Source of the DNA: Methanomicrobiales archaeon
Lineage (GTDB): Archaea > Halobacteriota > Methanomicrobia > Methanomicrobiales > JACTUA01
NCBI GenBank assembly: GCA_015660865.1
Contig: JACTUA010000004.1
Span: forward strand, 106,869 to 170,868
DNA: 64,000 bases
Direction: 5' to 3'
The notes beneath the pieces are model-generated. The model worked only from the letters and a program-made list of their open reading frames with translations. It had not been told where the DNA came from and searched no databases. Of the stretch, positions 16,991-25,269 are shown one piece after another. A program made the position numbers and the translations under genes. Position 1 is the first letter of the stretch. Each line of letters opens with the position of its first letter.

Positions 16991-18259
16991 CTATCCCAGC
17001 CACCCCGGGAAGAGGGTGCTGATGCCATACAGGCTGGACAGGATGATAATGGCGATGACAATCGCACAGCTGACAATATTCTGCATCTGGGTATTCTTAT
17101 ACCTCCCCATGACCTCCTCGCTGTTCAGGAGCAGGATGAGGAACACGAGCGCCGCAGGGAGGAGGGTCACCGCGATCACCTGCACAAAGAGCGTGATCAG
17201 GACGAGGGGTGCTCCCGGGATCAGCACCACGCTCCCGGCCGTTACCAGGGCGAAGAGGTAACAGGCATAGAACCACGGGGCCTCCCTGACCCGGAAGTTC
17301 AGGGAATGGGCCCAGCCGAAGACCTCGCCGAAGGCCCAGGACGAGGCGAGGGAGATGCAGATGGCCCCCAGGAACCCTGCATCAAAGAGGCCGATGGCAA
17401 GGAACGTCCCCACGTAGGGGTTGATCCCCATGAGGAGCTCGGCTGCCTGGGCAGCACTTCCGATATTCACCCCGAGAAGTACAGTCCCGGTCATGATGAT
17501 GCAGAAGATGGCCACAAGAGCGGTGAAGACTGCACCGAGGAGAGTGTCGAACTGGCCCCAGGGGATATCCTTCTCCTTCATCCCCTTGTCCACCACGGCG
17601 CTCTGCTGGAAGAAGATCATCCAGGGGGCGATGGTGGTGCCGATGTTTGCCATGAGGAAGAAGAAGAGTTCGCCGGTGAACCCTCCCGGGAAATGGGGAA
17701 TAAGGCCATGGGCGAGGACATCGGAGACCGATGGGTGGACGAGGAATGCGGCGGGGATATAGATGAGGTTGATCAGGGAGAAGAAGATCGCGATCTTCTC
17801 CCAGGTCCAGTAGCGCCCCTGGAGCACCATGAGCATCATGATCACCGAGACTACGATGATGGTGAGAACGGCGGGGACGTGGAAGATTAAGAGGGCGGCG
17901 GTCATGCCAATGAACTCTGTCACCAGGGTGAGCCAGTTGACGAGGGAGAGATCAAGGAATGAGAACCATCCCCAGAACGAGCCGAAGGCATCGAAGATCG
18001 CCTCCGCATGCCCCCGTTTTGTCACCGCTCCAAGGCGCACGGTCATCTCCTGGGCTACGTAGGCTACAGGGATGAGCAGGAGGAGAAACCAGATCAGGCC
18101 GTACCCGAACTTCGCACCCGTCACGGTATACGTCGTGATCCCCCCGGCATCGTTATCGGCCATCATGACGATGATGCCGGGCCCGGTGAGGATCAGGTAG
18201 AGCTTGAACGCCTTCGCAAACCTGCGGTACCGGTAATAGAGGTTCGACCAGAAGTTCAT
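16991..18259 (-). CDS. Nramp-related divalent metal transporter (NRMT-like, possibly Mg2+)
   Basis: Eleven-helix LeuT-fold metal carrier of the SLC11/Nramp group, 422 residues. In ordinary Nramps TM1 has DPGN and TM6 has MPH, where Asp, Asn and Met bind Mn2+ or Fe2+. Here the TM1 motif reads DNDA (residues 35-38) and TM6 reads APW (211-213), so the soft Met ligand is lost while the first Asp is kept. As I recall, loss of the Met is the change that marks the Nramp-related Mg2+ transporters. Company with an MgtE-N/CBS protein and a divergent CorA-like gene supports Mg2+ over Mn2+. It is the first gene of its operon. Confidence 0.85.
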   Translation of the reverse strand: MNFWSNLYYRYRRFAKAFKLYLILTGPGIIVMMADNDAGGITTYTVTGAKFGYGLIWFLLLLIPVAYVAQEMTVRLGAVTKRGHAEAIFDAFGSFWGWFSFLDLSLVNWLTLVTEFIGMTAALLIFHVPAVLTIIVVSVIMMLMVLQGRYWTWEKIAIFFSLINLIYIPAAFLVHPSVSDVLAHGLIPHFPGGFTGELFFFLMANIGTTIAPWMIFFQQSAVVDKGMKEKDIPWGQFDTLLGAVFTALVAIFCIIMTGTVLLGVNIGSAAQAAELLMGINPYVGTFLAIGLFDAGFLGAICISLASSWAFGEVFGWAHSLNFRVREAPWFYACYLFALVTAGSVVLIPGAPLVLITLFVQVIAVTLLPAALVFLILLLNSEEVMGRYKNTQMQNIVSCAIVIAIIILSSLYGISTLFPGWLG

Positions 18260-18598
18260 CCCTTCACCCCCGCCCTCCTATCAGCCATGCCCCAGCCTCC
18301 GGACAGGTTGCAACCCCCCGGGCATACCCCCTGATACGGGGGGCAAGAGCCAGCCCGATCTCCGGGCCTCTCCTAGAGTGTGTTGCTCCCTGAAACCATT
18401 TAAGGCATCCGGGCGGTCCTTATCCCCGAGATTCGGCCAGTTTATCCGGGAGAAGGATGCGAAACGAGCAGGGACACCGGACGGTGAAAGACCGTGAGAT
18501 AACCCCCGGGGTAGTGCAGGCTTGTACGGCTTCATGGGACGTGAACGGCTCCGGCCGGCTCACAAACCTTATAGGAACCCCGGAGAGAGTTCTCCTGC
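18260..18598. other. Divergent promoter region between NRMT-like operon and CorA-like gene
   Basis: No gene is visible in these 339 bases. For the minus-strand operon, CCTTAAATGG (18396-18405 on the plus strand as its complement) is a plausible TATA element, which would give a leader of about 115 bases containing a hairpin at 18327-18343 (CCCCC-TGATAC-GGGGGG). For the plus strand, TTATAGG at 18569-18575 lies about 27 bases before the ATG at 18599, predicting a leaderless mRNA for the CorA-like gene. Confidence 0.5.
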
Positions 18599-19681
18599 AT
18601 GACGGGGGAGGGAATTGAGAAGCCCCAGGAGATCCCGCCACCGCCCGAGGAGAAGGCTTTCTGCGCCCTGATCCTCCCGGAGGGGATCCAGCGGTTCGAG
18701 GCCCAGAGCGTCACCGAGTTCTGCCATCCCTTGAAGACAGCCCACATCGGCTGGATCGATTCGGTGGTTGAGGATGTGGAACGGGACATCCTCCCCGCGG
18801 CGACCGCCCTCGGCTTCTCCGAGCTCCTCGTGAGGAACCTCCAGAAGAGCACCAAGAGCGGGTACGAGGACTTCAATACCGAGATGGGGCTCGTCGTGCC
18901 GGCGATCTTCATGCAGGGATTCGACGTGAGGCTCGAACCACTCTACATCCTCATCAACGAGAAGGTGATCGTTACACTCCACACCCGGGAGGTGAAACGG
19001 TTCATCCGGATGCGGAGATATGCAGAGACCCTCCTACGGAAGATCCCCCCGGACCTGCCCCCGAAGGACAAGATGACCCTCCTCCTCGTCCGGATAATCG
19101 ACGAGAACAACTCCCGGAACTTCGACTACCTCGCCGAGATTGAGGAGCATGGCGACAAACTCTTCCAGGTTCTCTCTGACCCGAAGACCCCGAGGTCGGT
19201 CATCGCCCCGAAGATCTACGAGATGAAGCATGCCCTGATCATCTACCTCGGCGGGCTCTGGGCGACGGTGGACGCGCTCTCATCGCTCCGGTACGGCGAC
19301 GCCGAGCTCCTGACGGACGAGGACAGGATCCTCGATAGGGTCAATGCCCTCATCGGGGCGGTGCAGGCCCAGATCGGCCTTGCCGAACACCTCTCCGAGG
19401 TCCTCGCGAGCGGCCTCGAGGTCCTTCAGTCCATCTACAACAACCAGCTCCAGATCCTGAACAACAAGCTCGCGATGCTCGCCGCCTACCTCGCCATCAT
19501 CGGCACCGCGCTCCTTGTCCCGAATACCATTGCAACGATCGCAGGCAACCCGATGTTCCAGTTCACCCCTGAAATGATACCTGCCTACCTGGGTTTTATC
19601 ATCCTCTCGACGGTGGCAGCGACCATTTTCACGTTCTGGGTGTTAAAGAGCCGGGGGCTCCTTCCGAAGGATATCGAGTAG
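18599..19681 (+). CDS. CorA-like divalent cation transporter
   Basis: Predicted Mg2+/Co2+ channel. The layout matches CorA: a large N-terminal cytoplasmic domain of alpha/beta then long helices (residues 1-280), and two C-terminal membrane helices (LAAYLAIIGTALLVPNTIA and MIPAYLGFIILSTVAATIFTF). The periplasmic loop after TM1 reads IAGNPMFQFTP instead of the classical GMN, as in some divergent archaeal members. A basic-residue stretch closes the C-terminus. It is transcribed divergently from the NRMT-like operon, from a probably leaderless transcript. Confidence 0.85.
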   Translation: MTGEGIEKPQEIPPPPEEKAFCALILPEGIQRFEAQSVTEFCHPLKTAHIGWIDSVVEDVERDILPAATALGFSELLVRNLQKSTKSGYEDFNTEMGLVVPAIFMQGFDVRLEPLYILINEKVIVTLHTREVKRFIRMRRYAETLLRKIPPDLPPKDKMTLLLVRIIDENNSRNFDYLAEIEEHGDKLFQVLSDPKTPRSVIAPKIYEMKHALIIYLGGLWATVDALSSLRYGDAELLTDEDRILDRVNALIGAVQAQIGLAEHLSEVLASGLEVLQSIYNNQLQILNNKLAMLAAYLAIIGTALLVPNTIATIAGNPMFQFTPEMIPAYLGFIILSTVAATIFTFWVLKSRGLLPKDIE

Positions 19682-19827
19682 AGGGACCCGCTGCTCTGGA
19701 ACGGGATGAATGGGGTACTTTCATACAATTTAACCTTTGGAGAGGAACGAGACCACGAGAGATGACTCCGCCCGCCCATGGGGAACCCTCATTACCTCCG
19801 GTGTTCAAGAGAAGGGCGGGCGAGACC

Positions 19828-20706
19828 ATGGCTCAGATCCCGAAGGAGGAGTACATTCTCGAGACCACCTCTGCCTGCCCGGGGTGCAGCTCATCCCTCT
19901 CCCTCAGGTACATCCTGAAGGCGGCAGGGCCTGATACGGTCCTCGTCATCCCGGCGAGCTGCTCGAGCGTCATCCAGGGGATGTACCCGAACACGGCGGT
20001 GAATGTCCCGGTCTACAACATAGCCTTTGCGGCCGCAGCGTCGTGTGCGTCCGGTATGGTCGCCGGTCTGCGGCGTGCAGGGAGGGAGACGAAGGTCATC
20101 GTGTACGCCGGGGACGGGGGGACCGTGGATATCGGGCTCCAGGCTCTCTCGGGCGCCCTTGAGCGGGAGACGGACTTCCTCTACATCTGCTTTGACAATG
20201 AGGCGTACGGGAACACCGGTATGCAGCGTTCAGGCTCCACACCGCTCGGGGCACTCACCACCACGACCCCGTTGGGGAAGATCCACCCGAAGAAGGAGAT
20301 CGACCGGATCGTGGAGGCCCACCATCCCCCCTACCAGGCCACTGCCATCAGTGCCTTCCCCCTGGACCTCTTCCAGAAGGTGGAGAAGGCCCTCACCTTC
20401 CGGGGGCCGTCCTTCATCCACCTCCTCGCGCCCTGCCCCACGGGCTGGCGGTTCCCCCATGGGAAGACCATCGAGGTCGGGAGGATGGCGGTGAAGACCG
20501 CGGCCTGGGTCCTCTGGGAGCGGGGCCAGGGCCGCCTCTCGGTGAGTGCACCCTCAAAAGGGCCCCTGAAGAGGCCGGTCCCCCTCCAGGATTACCTGGG
20601 GATGCAGGGGAGGTTCAAGGGGCTGGATCCGGCCCTCCTCTCCCGCCTCCAGCAGGGTATCGGGACCAACAGGGAGGCGATCCTTGCGGAGGCGGAGAGG
20701 CCATGA
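19828..20706 (+). CDS. porB: Pyruvate synthase (2-oxoacid:ferredoxin oxidoreductase) beta subunit
   Basis: TPP-binding subunit of the enzyme that reductively carboxylates acetyl-CoA to pyruvate in methanogens. The TPP motif is YAGDGGTVDIGLQALSGA and the following FDNEAYGNTGMQRSGSTP is diagnostic for PorB-type chains. CPGC (near residue 17), a third Cys in PASCSS and a later ACPTGW can ligate the proximal 4Fe-4S cluster. The ATG at 19828 gives 292 residues, the normal length; an ATG at 19762 would add an unusual 22-residue leader. Gene order B-A-G-D. Pyruvate is the likeliest substrate but another 2-oxoacid cannot be excluded. Confidence 0.88.
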   Translation: MAQIPKEEYILETTSACPGCSSSLSLRYILKAAGPDTVLVIPASCSSVIQGMYPNTAVNVPVYNIAFAAAASCASGMVAGLRRAGRETKVIVYAGDGGTVDIGLQALSGALERETDFLYICFDNEAYGNTGMQRSGSTPLGALTTTTPLGKIHPKKEIDRIVEAHHPPYQATAISAFPLDLFQKVEKALTFRGPSFIHLLAPCPTGWRFPHGKTIEVGRMAVKTAAWVLWERGQGRLSVSAPSKGPLKRPVPLQDYLGMQGRFKGLDPALLSRLQQGIGTNREAILAEAERP

Positions 20707-21815
20707 AGGAGATCGTCACCGCGAACTATGCCATTGCCGAGGCGGTGAAGCAGGCGGTCCCCGGGGTCATTGCCGCCTACCCCATCACTCCCCAGACCGA
20801 GATCGTGGAGAGGATCGCCCAGTACGTCGCCCGCGGGGAGCTCGCCTGCGATTACATCCCGGTGGAGAGCGAGCACTCGGCCATGGCGGCCTGCATCGGG
20901 GCGTCCGCGGCCGGGGTCCGCACCTTCACCGCCACCTCCTCCCAGGGTCTCCTCTACATGCACGAGATGCTCCACTGGGCGGCCGGTGCCCGTCTCCCCG
21001 TCGTCATGGCGAACGTGAACCGGGCTGTGGGCCCGCCATGGAACGTCTGGGCTGACCATACCGACGCCCTCTCCCAGCGGGACACCGGCTGGCTCCAGGT
21101 CTATGTTGCCACCGCCCAGGAGGCCTACGACACCACCCTCATGGCGTTCCGGATCGCCGAGGACAAAGAGGTGCTCCTCCCCGTCATGGTGAACCTGGAC
21201 GGCTTCCTCCTCTCTCACACGATGCAGGACCTCGAGACCGTCGAACCCGGTTCTTTCATCCCGCCGCTCCACCTCCCCCATGCCATCGATCCGGCACACC
21301 CCGCAGCCTATGCACCCCTCACCGGGCCAAAGGATTATTACCGGTTCCGGTGGGAGATGGAGAAGTCGATGCGGGCGGCACGAAGGGTCATCACCCGTGT
21401 GGAGAAGGACTTCGCCGGCCGGTTCGGGCGCCGTTACGGTGTGACGGAGGAGTACCGGTGCGAGGATGCGGATATCCTCGTCGTCGCCATGGGAACCCTT
21501 GCCAGGGAGGCGGAGGTGGCCGTCGACAGGCTCCGGGCTGAAGGCACGCGGGCCGGGGTCATGCGTCTCCGCTGGTTCCGCCCCTTCCCGACCCTCGACC
21601 TCACCGGCAGGGAGGTCGTGGTCATCGACCGGGACTACTCCTTCGGTTTCGGCGGGGTCCTTGCCCGCTCGCTCTGCTCGGCAGCCCGTATCGAGCCCTT
21701 CAGCGTGATCGCCGGACTCGGGGGCCAGGAGGTGACCTATGAGGACATCGCATCCTTTGTGCGGGAGAGGAGGCCGGGGGAGGAGTACTGGTTCGGGGTG
21801 AAGGGCGATGTATGA
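20703..21815 (+). CDS. porA: Pyruvate synthase alpha subunit
   Basis: Alpha chain of the ferredoxin-dependent 2-oxoacid oxidoreductase. The N-terminus GVIAAYPITPQTEIVERIA is the family signature, followed by VESEHSAMAACIGASAAGVRTFTATSSQG and the C-terminal domain II around DILVVAMGTLAREAEVAVD. The 370-residue length is normal. The ATG overlaps the end of porB by four bases and the gene ends eight bases into porG, so subunits are made from one tightly coupled message. Confidence 0.92.
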   Translation: MKEIVTANYAIAEAVKQAVPGVIAAYPITPQTEIVERIAQYVARGELACDYIPVESEHSAMAACIGASAAGVRTFTATSSQGLLYMHEMLHWAAGARLPVVMANVNRAVGPPWNVWADHTDALSQRDTGWLQVYVATAQEAYDTTLMAFRIAEDKEVLLPVMVNLDGFLLSHTMQDLETVEPGSFIPPLHLPHAIDPAHPAAYAPLTGPKDYYRFRWEMEKSMRAARRVITRVEKDFAGRFGRRYGVTEEYRCEDADILVVAMGTLAREAEVAVDRLRAEGTRAGVMRLRWFRPFPTLDLTGREVVVIDRDYSFGFGGVLARSLCSAARIEPFSVIAGLGGQEVTYEDIASFVRERRPGEEYWFGVKGDV

Positions 21816-22335
21816 GGTACGGATCCACTCCCGCGGCGGCCAGGGGGGAGTGACGGCGGCACGGCTCATTGCCCTCGCCGCTTTCCGGGATGGGAAGCAC
21901 GCGACCGCGACCCCTTTCTATGGAGCAGAGCGGCGGGGAGCGCCCATCGTTGCCTTTGCACGGATCGATGAGAACCCCATCAGGATCTACAGCCAGGTGA
22001 GGAGCCCGGATCTCGTCGTGGTGCTGGACCGGACCCTCGTGCCCATCGTTGACGTGCTGAAGGGCCTGAAGCCCCGGGGAGCCGTCCTTGTGAACAGCGG
22101 GCACGCTGTCAGCCTCGACCACATGAAGGTCCACCGCGTGGATCTCACCGGGATCGCCCTTGACGAGAACCTCGTGATCGCAGGGGAACCGGTCCTCGAC
22201 ACCCCGGTCCTCGGGGCCATCGCCCGACTCGGGGTCGTCTCCCTCGAATCCGCAACAAAGGCCATCGCCGAGTTATTCCAGGACCCGAGGAACGTCAGTG
22301 CTGCGGAACGGGCCTACAGGGAAGTGGTCCTGTGA
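21808..22335 (+). CDS. porG: Pyruvate synthase gamma subunit
   Basis: Gamma chain of the same complex. The start MYEVRIHSRGGQGGVTAARL is the classic signature of the POR/VOR gamma family, followed by ATATPFYGAERRGAPIVAFARI. The 175 residues match the stand-alone gamma polypeptide of four-subunit enzymes. The gene overlaps porA by eight bases at its start and porD by four at its end. Confidence 0.93.
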   Translation: MYEVRIHSRGGQGGVTAARLIALAAFRDGKHATATPFYGAERRGAPIVAFARIDENPIRIYSQVRSPDLVVVLDRTLVPIVDVLKGLKPRGAVLVNSGHAVSLDHMKVHRVDLTGIALDENLVIAGEPVLDTPVLGAIARLGVVSLESATKAIAELFQDPRNVSAAERAYREVVL

Positions 22336-22625
22336 AGGGGCGGAAGCCCGCCGGTGAGCGGAAGGAGAGGCGGAAGAAACAGAGGGAACGGCTCGCCATC
22401 TCGAAGCCGAAGAAGGGGGCGTCGGGAAAGACCGGCGCCTGGCGGACCTTCCGGCCGGTCATCGACCCGGAGAAGTGCAGCAAGTGCGGCCTCTGCTCGC
22501 TCTACTGCCCCGAGGGGGTTATCTCCGAGGACCTCAAGATCGACTACGACTTCTGCAAGGGCTGCGGGATCTGCGCGAACGAGTGCCCGAAGAAGGCGAT
22601 CCGGATGGAACGGGAGGAGCGGTAG
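22332..22625 (+). CDS. porD: Pyruvate synthase delta subunit (2x 4Fe-4S ferredoxin)
   Basis: Ferredoxin-like subunit that carries electrons from the TPP site to external ferredoxin. Two cluster motifs are visible: CSKCGLCSLYCPEG and CKGCGICANECPKKA, each CX2CX2CX3CP. The N-terminal 30 residues are very basic (Arg/Lys), a longer lead-in than usual. It begins at a GTG that overlaps the porG stop (GTGA). This ends the porBAGD unit. Confidence 0.93.
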   Translation: MKGRKPAGERKERRKKQRERLAISKPKKGASGKTGAWRTFRPVIDPEKCSKCGLCSLYCPEGVISEDLKIDYDFCKGCGICANECPKKAIRMEREER

Positions 22626-22711
22626 CATTACACCGGATCTGTTGAAAATCTAATGGGGTGGGGCTATAGCAGTATGTGGATGGCAGAGTGGCGGTGGAAG
22701 GCCCTTGTCAC

Positions 22712-22753
22712 TTGAATATATTTATTATTCAATTGAATACTTTATTTATTCAA
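22712..22753. promoter_or_regulatory. Symmetric operator of four TATTCAA/TTGAATA heptamers
   Basis: TTGAATA occurs at 22712-22718 and 22733-22739, and its complement TATTCAA at 22726-22732 and 22747-22753. Like-oriented copies are exactly 21 bases apart, and the whole 42-base array is one palindrome centred at 22732/22733, with a perfect 14-base core (22726-22739). The array ends two bases before the ATG of the winged-helix gene, and an AT-rich TATA-like stretch (ATATATTTATT) lies inside it. A regulator dimer pair bound here would cover the promoter, so autoregulation is likely. Confidence 0.75.
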
Positions 22754-22754
22754 T

Positions 22755-23027
22755 ATGCTTGATCGGCTCTTCGCTTCCCGTACCAGGGTGAAAATACTGG
22801 AACTCTTCCTCCTGCACCCGGAGCGGGAAGTCCATGTCCGGGAGATCTGCCGGATCACCGAAGTAAACATCAATGCGGTGCGGAGGGAGCTCGCGAACCT
22901 GGAGGAGATGGGCCTCCTCATGAGCTGCACGCGGGGAAACGCCCGGTTCTACACGGTGAATATTGCATTCCCCGTATATCAGGAGCTTGTCAGCATCTTC
23001 CTGAAAATGAAAAGTGGACCGGATTGA
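22755..23027 (+). CDS. Winged-helix transcriptional regulator (ArsR-like)
   Basis: 90-residue DNA-binding protein. The segment TRVKILELFLLHPEREVHVREICRITEVNINAVRRELANLEEMGLL is a winged helix-turn-helix with recognition helix around NINAVRREL; a short wing (TRGNARFYTVN) and a terminal dimerisation helix follow. No extra ligand-binding domain is present. It is a lone gene after porD with a strikingly symmetric operator at its own promoter, pointing to autorepression. The regulated target beyond itself is not known. Confidence 0.85.
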   Translation: MLDRLFASRTRVKILELFLLHPEREVHVREICRITEVNINAVRRELANLEEMGLLMSCTRGNARFYTVNIAFPVYQELVSIFLKMKSGPD

Positions 23028-23046
23028 CGCAGTCTCTGAGGATGAA

Positions 23047-23427
23047 TCAGGAGGTTCCTTCCCCTTCCTCCGGCAGCGGGCACTTGGCCATGTACTCCAC
23101 GTTGAACTTGTAGAAGTGGGTGAAGCCGCAGTTGTGGCACCGGGTGGTGAACTGGCTGCACCCGATGACGAGGTCGTGGGCCCCCTCCACGCAGCAGTTC
23201 ATACAGGGGGCCGTTACCTTCAGCTCCCAGACATCGTAGCACCCGATCTTCGTGTACAGGCCGGGCTTCCCCACCTCCGAGGTCCGGGGGATGTAGATCC
23301 GGGTTGCCCCGCAGTTGGAGCAGGCCACCTGTGCCTGGGCCCGCACTGCCTTGATGACCTGGTCCACCTCCTTCCCGCAGTTATAGCAGGAGGTGCGGTA
23401 CTTCGTGAAGATGAACCGCTCAGCCAT
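23047..23427 (-). CDS. Multi-zinc-ribbon protein of unknown function
   Basis: 126-residue Cys-rich cytoplasmic protein that I cannot name. It carries CYNCGKE, CSNCGATR, CMNCC and CHNCGF motifs, that is four CXXC knuckles, enough for two structural zinc sites, plus extra cysteines (IGCYDV, IGCSQF, AKCPLPEEGE). The start at 23427 is chosen because the upstream extension overlaps the thermosome gene. It lies 94 bases downstream of the thermosome gene in the same direction and could be read through from it. Confidence 0.72.
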   Translation of the reverse strand: MAERFIFTKYRTSCYNCGKEVDQVIKAVRAQAQVACSNCGATRIYIPRTSEVGKPGLYTKIGCYDVWELKVTAPCMNCCVEGAHDLVIGCSQFTTRCHNCGFTHFYKFNVEYMAKCPLPEEGEGTS

Positions 23428-23521
23428 GAGGGATACCTGAGACGGTGGGGTATAAAACCGTAAGGATGAACGGAGTGTCTGAAGACAGAGGGTGTGCAGA
23501 AAAAAGGTGATGATATGGGCT

Positions 23522-25171
23522 TCAGAAGTCGCCCATGTCGCCGCCCATACCGCCCATGCCGCCGGGTGGCATGCCGCCCGGTCCGCCGGGGGGTGCCGCG
23601 ACCCTGGAGGCGGCGATGACGTCATCGATCCGGAGGATCATGACCGCGGCCTCGGCTGCCGAGGCGACGGCCTGGGTCTTCACCCGGAGTGGCTCCACGA
23701 CGCCGGCCTTGAGCATGTCGGTGGGCGCGCCCTTGAAGACATCGAGGCCCATGTGGACCCTCTTCTTGTCATGCTCGGCCCGGAGGGCAACGAGCATGTC
23801 GATGGGGTCGAGGCCCGCGTTCTCGGCGAGGGTCCTCGGGATGATCTCCATGGCGCTCGCAAAGGCCTCGATGGCGAGCTGTGCCCTTCCGCCGACGGAA
23901 GCAGCGTAATCGCGGAGCCGCCGGGAGAGCTCGATCTCGGGAGCGCCGCCCCCTGCCACGATCTTCTTGTCCTCCATGACTACGGAGACGACGCTGATGG
24001 CGTCGTCAAGGGCCCGCTCCTGCTCGGCCACCACATGCTCGGTCCCGCCCCTGACGATGATGGAGACGGCCTTCGGGTTCAGGCACTTCTCGACGAAGAT
24101 CATCTCCTCTCCGCCGACTTTTCTCTCCTCGACAAGTCCTGCCTTGCCGAGCTCGCTCTTCGCGATGGCGTCGATGGACGAGATGACCGATGCACCCGTT
24201 GCCCGGGCGAGCTTCTCCATGTCGCTCTTCTTGACCCGGCGGAGGGCGAGGATGCCTGCCTTTGCAAGGTAGTGCTGGGCGATATCGTCTATCCCCTTCT
24301 GGCAGATCACGACGTTCGCGCCGCTTGCCACGACCTTGTCGACGATGGACTTGATCATCCGCTCTTCCTCGTCGAGGAACGCCTGCAGCTGGTCGGGGCT
24401 CGTGATGTTGATCTCGGCGTCGACCTCGGTCTTCTTGAACTCGATGGAGGCGTTCAGGAGGAGGATCTTCGCGTTCTCCACCTTCTTGGGCATGCCGGGG
24501 TGCACCCGTTCCTTGTCGATGAGCACTCCCTCGACGATCTCCGAGTCGTCGGTGGACCCGCCGACCTTCTTCTCGATCTTGATGTTCTCCTGGTCGAAGG
24601 TGCCGTCCTCGTCGGCGACCATCATGGCCGCCTTGACCACGAGCTCGCAGAGCTTCACCTTGGAGGCCTCTGCGCCCTTCCCTGTCATCGCGGTCTCGGC
24701 GATCCGGTACAGCATCTTCCTGTCATCGGGCTTGACCTCGATGGCGATGTCGTTGAGGATCTCCTTGGCCTTCTCGGCCGCGAGCCGGTAGCCCTGGGCG
24801 ATGACCGTGGGGTGTACGTCCTGGTCCAGGAGCTCCTCGGCACGCTTCAGGAGCTCACCAGCAATGACCACAGCGGTGGTTGTCCCGTCGCCTACCTCGT
24901 CGTCCTGGGTCTTTGCTATCTCCACCATCATCTTTGCGGCAGGGTGCTCGATGTCCATCTCCTTGAGGATAGTGACGCCATCGTTCGTGATCACGACGTC
25001 CCCGATGGTGTCGACAAGCATCTTGTCCATGCCCTTGGGGCCAAGGGTGGTCCGTACAGCTCCCGCAACTGCTTTCGCGGCTGCGATGTTGGATCCCTGG
25101 GCATCGCGCCCACGGGTGCGCGAGCTGCCCTCCTTGAGGATATAAATGGGTTGTCCTGTGAGTTGTGACAT
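23522..25171 (-). CDS. thsA: Thermosome subunit (group II chaperonin)
   Basis: ATP-driven protein-folding chamber subunit, 549 residues. Conserved pieces include [40 protein letters not shown] and, late in the sequence, [13 protein letters not shown] (equatorial ATP site). The C-terminal tail is Gly/Met-rich (repeats of GGM), which projects into the cavity. A TATA box is 45 bases upstream of the ATG. No HSP regulator is adjacent. Confidence 0.97.
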   Translation of the reverse strand: MSQLTGQPIYILKEGSSRTRGRDAQGSNIAAAKAVAGAVRTTLGPKGMDKMLVDTIGDVVITNDGVTILKEMDIEHPAAKMMVEIAKTQDDEVGDGTTTAVVIAGELLKRAEELLDQDVHPTVIAQGYRLAAEKAKEILNDIAIEVKPDDRKMLYRIAETAMTGKGAEASKVKLCELVVKAAMMVADEDGTFDQENIKIEKKVGGSTDDSEIVEGVLIDKERVHPGMPKKVENAKILLLNASIEFKKTEVDAEINITSPDQLQAFLDEEERMIKSIVDKVVASGANVVICQKGIDDIAQHYLAKAGILALRRVKKSDMEKLARATGASVISSIDAIAKSELGKAGLVEERKVGGEEMIFVEKCLNPKAVSIIVRGGTEHVVAEQERALDDAISVVSVVMEDKKIVAGGGAPEIELSRRLRDYAASVGGRAQLAIEAFASAMEIIPRTLAENAGLDPIDMLVALRAEHDKKRVHMGLDVFKGAPTDMLKAGVVEPLRVKTQAVASAAEAAVMILRIDDVIAASRVAAPPGGPGGMPPGGMGGMGGDMGDF

Positions 25172-25215
25172 AGTTCTCTCACCGTATTTGCGGTAAAATT
25201 ATTGGTTTGTGGTTC

Positions 25216-25224
25216 TATATAAAC
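25216..25224 (-). promoter_or_regulatory. TATA box for the thermosome gene
   Basis: On the minus strand this reads GTTTATATA, identical to the element before prf1, about 45 bases ahead of the thermosome ATG at 25171. Transcription would start near 25190. Confidence 0.6.
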
Positions 25225-25269
25225 AAAGTGGATCTTCTCGGGGAGCTCGTCACCTTTGCAGAAGGGAAT

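Noticed and set aside
23492..25168. Open frame of 558 codons on the plus strand
   Set aside because: Mirror of the thermosome gene in a GC-rich region.
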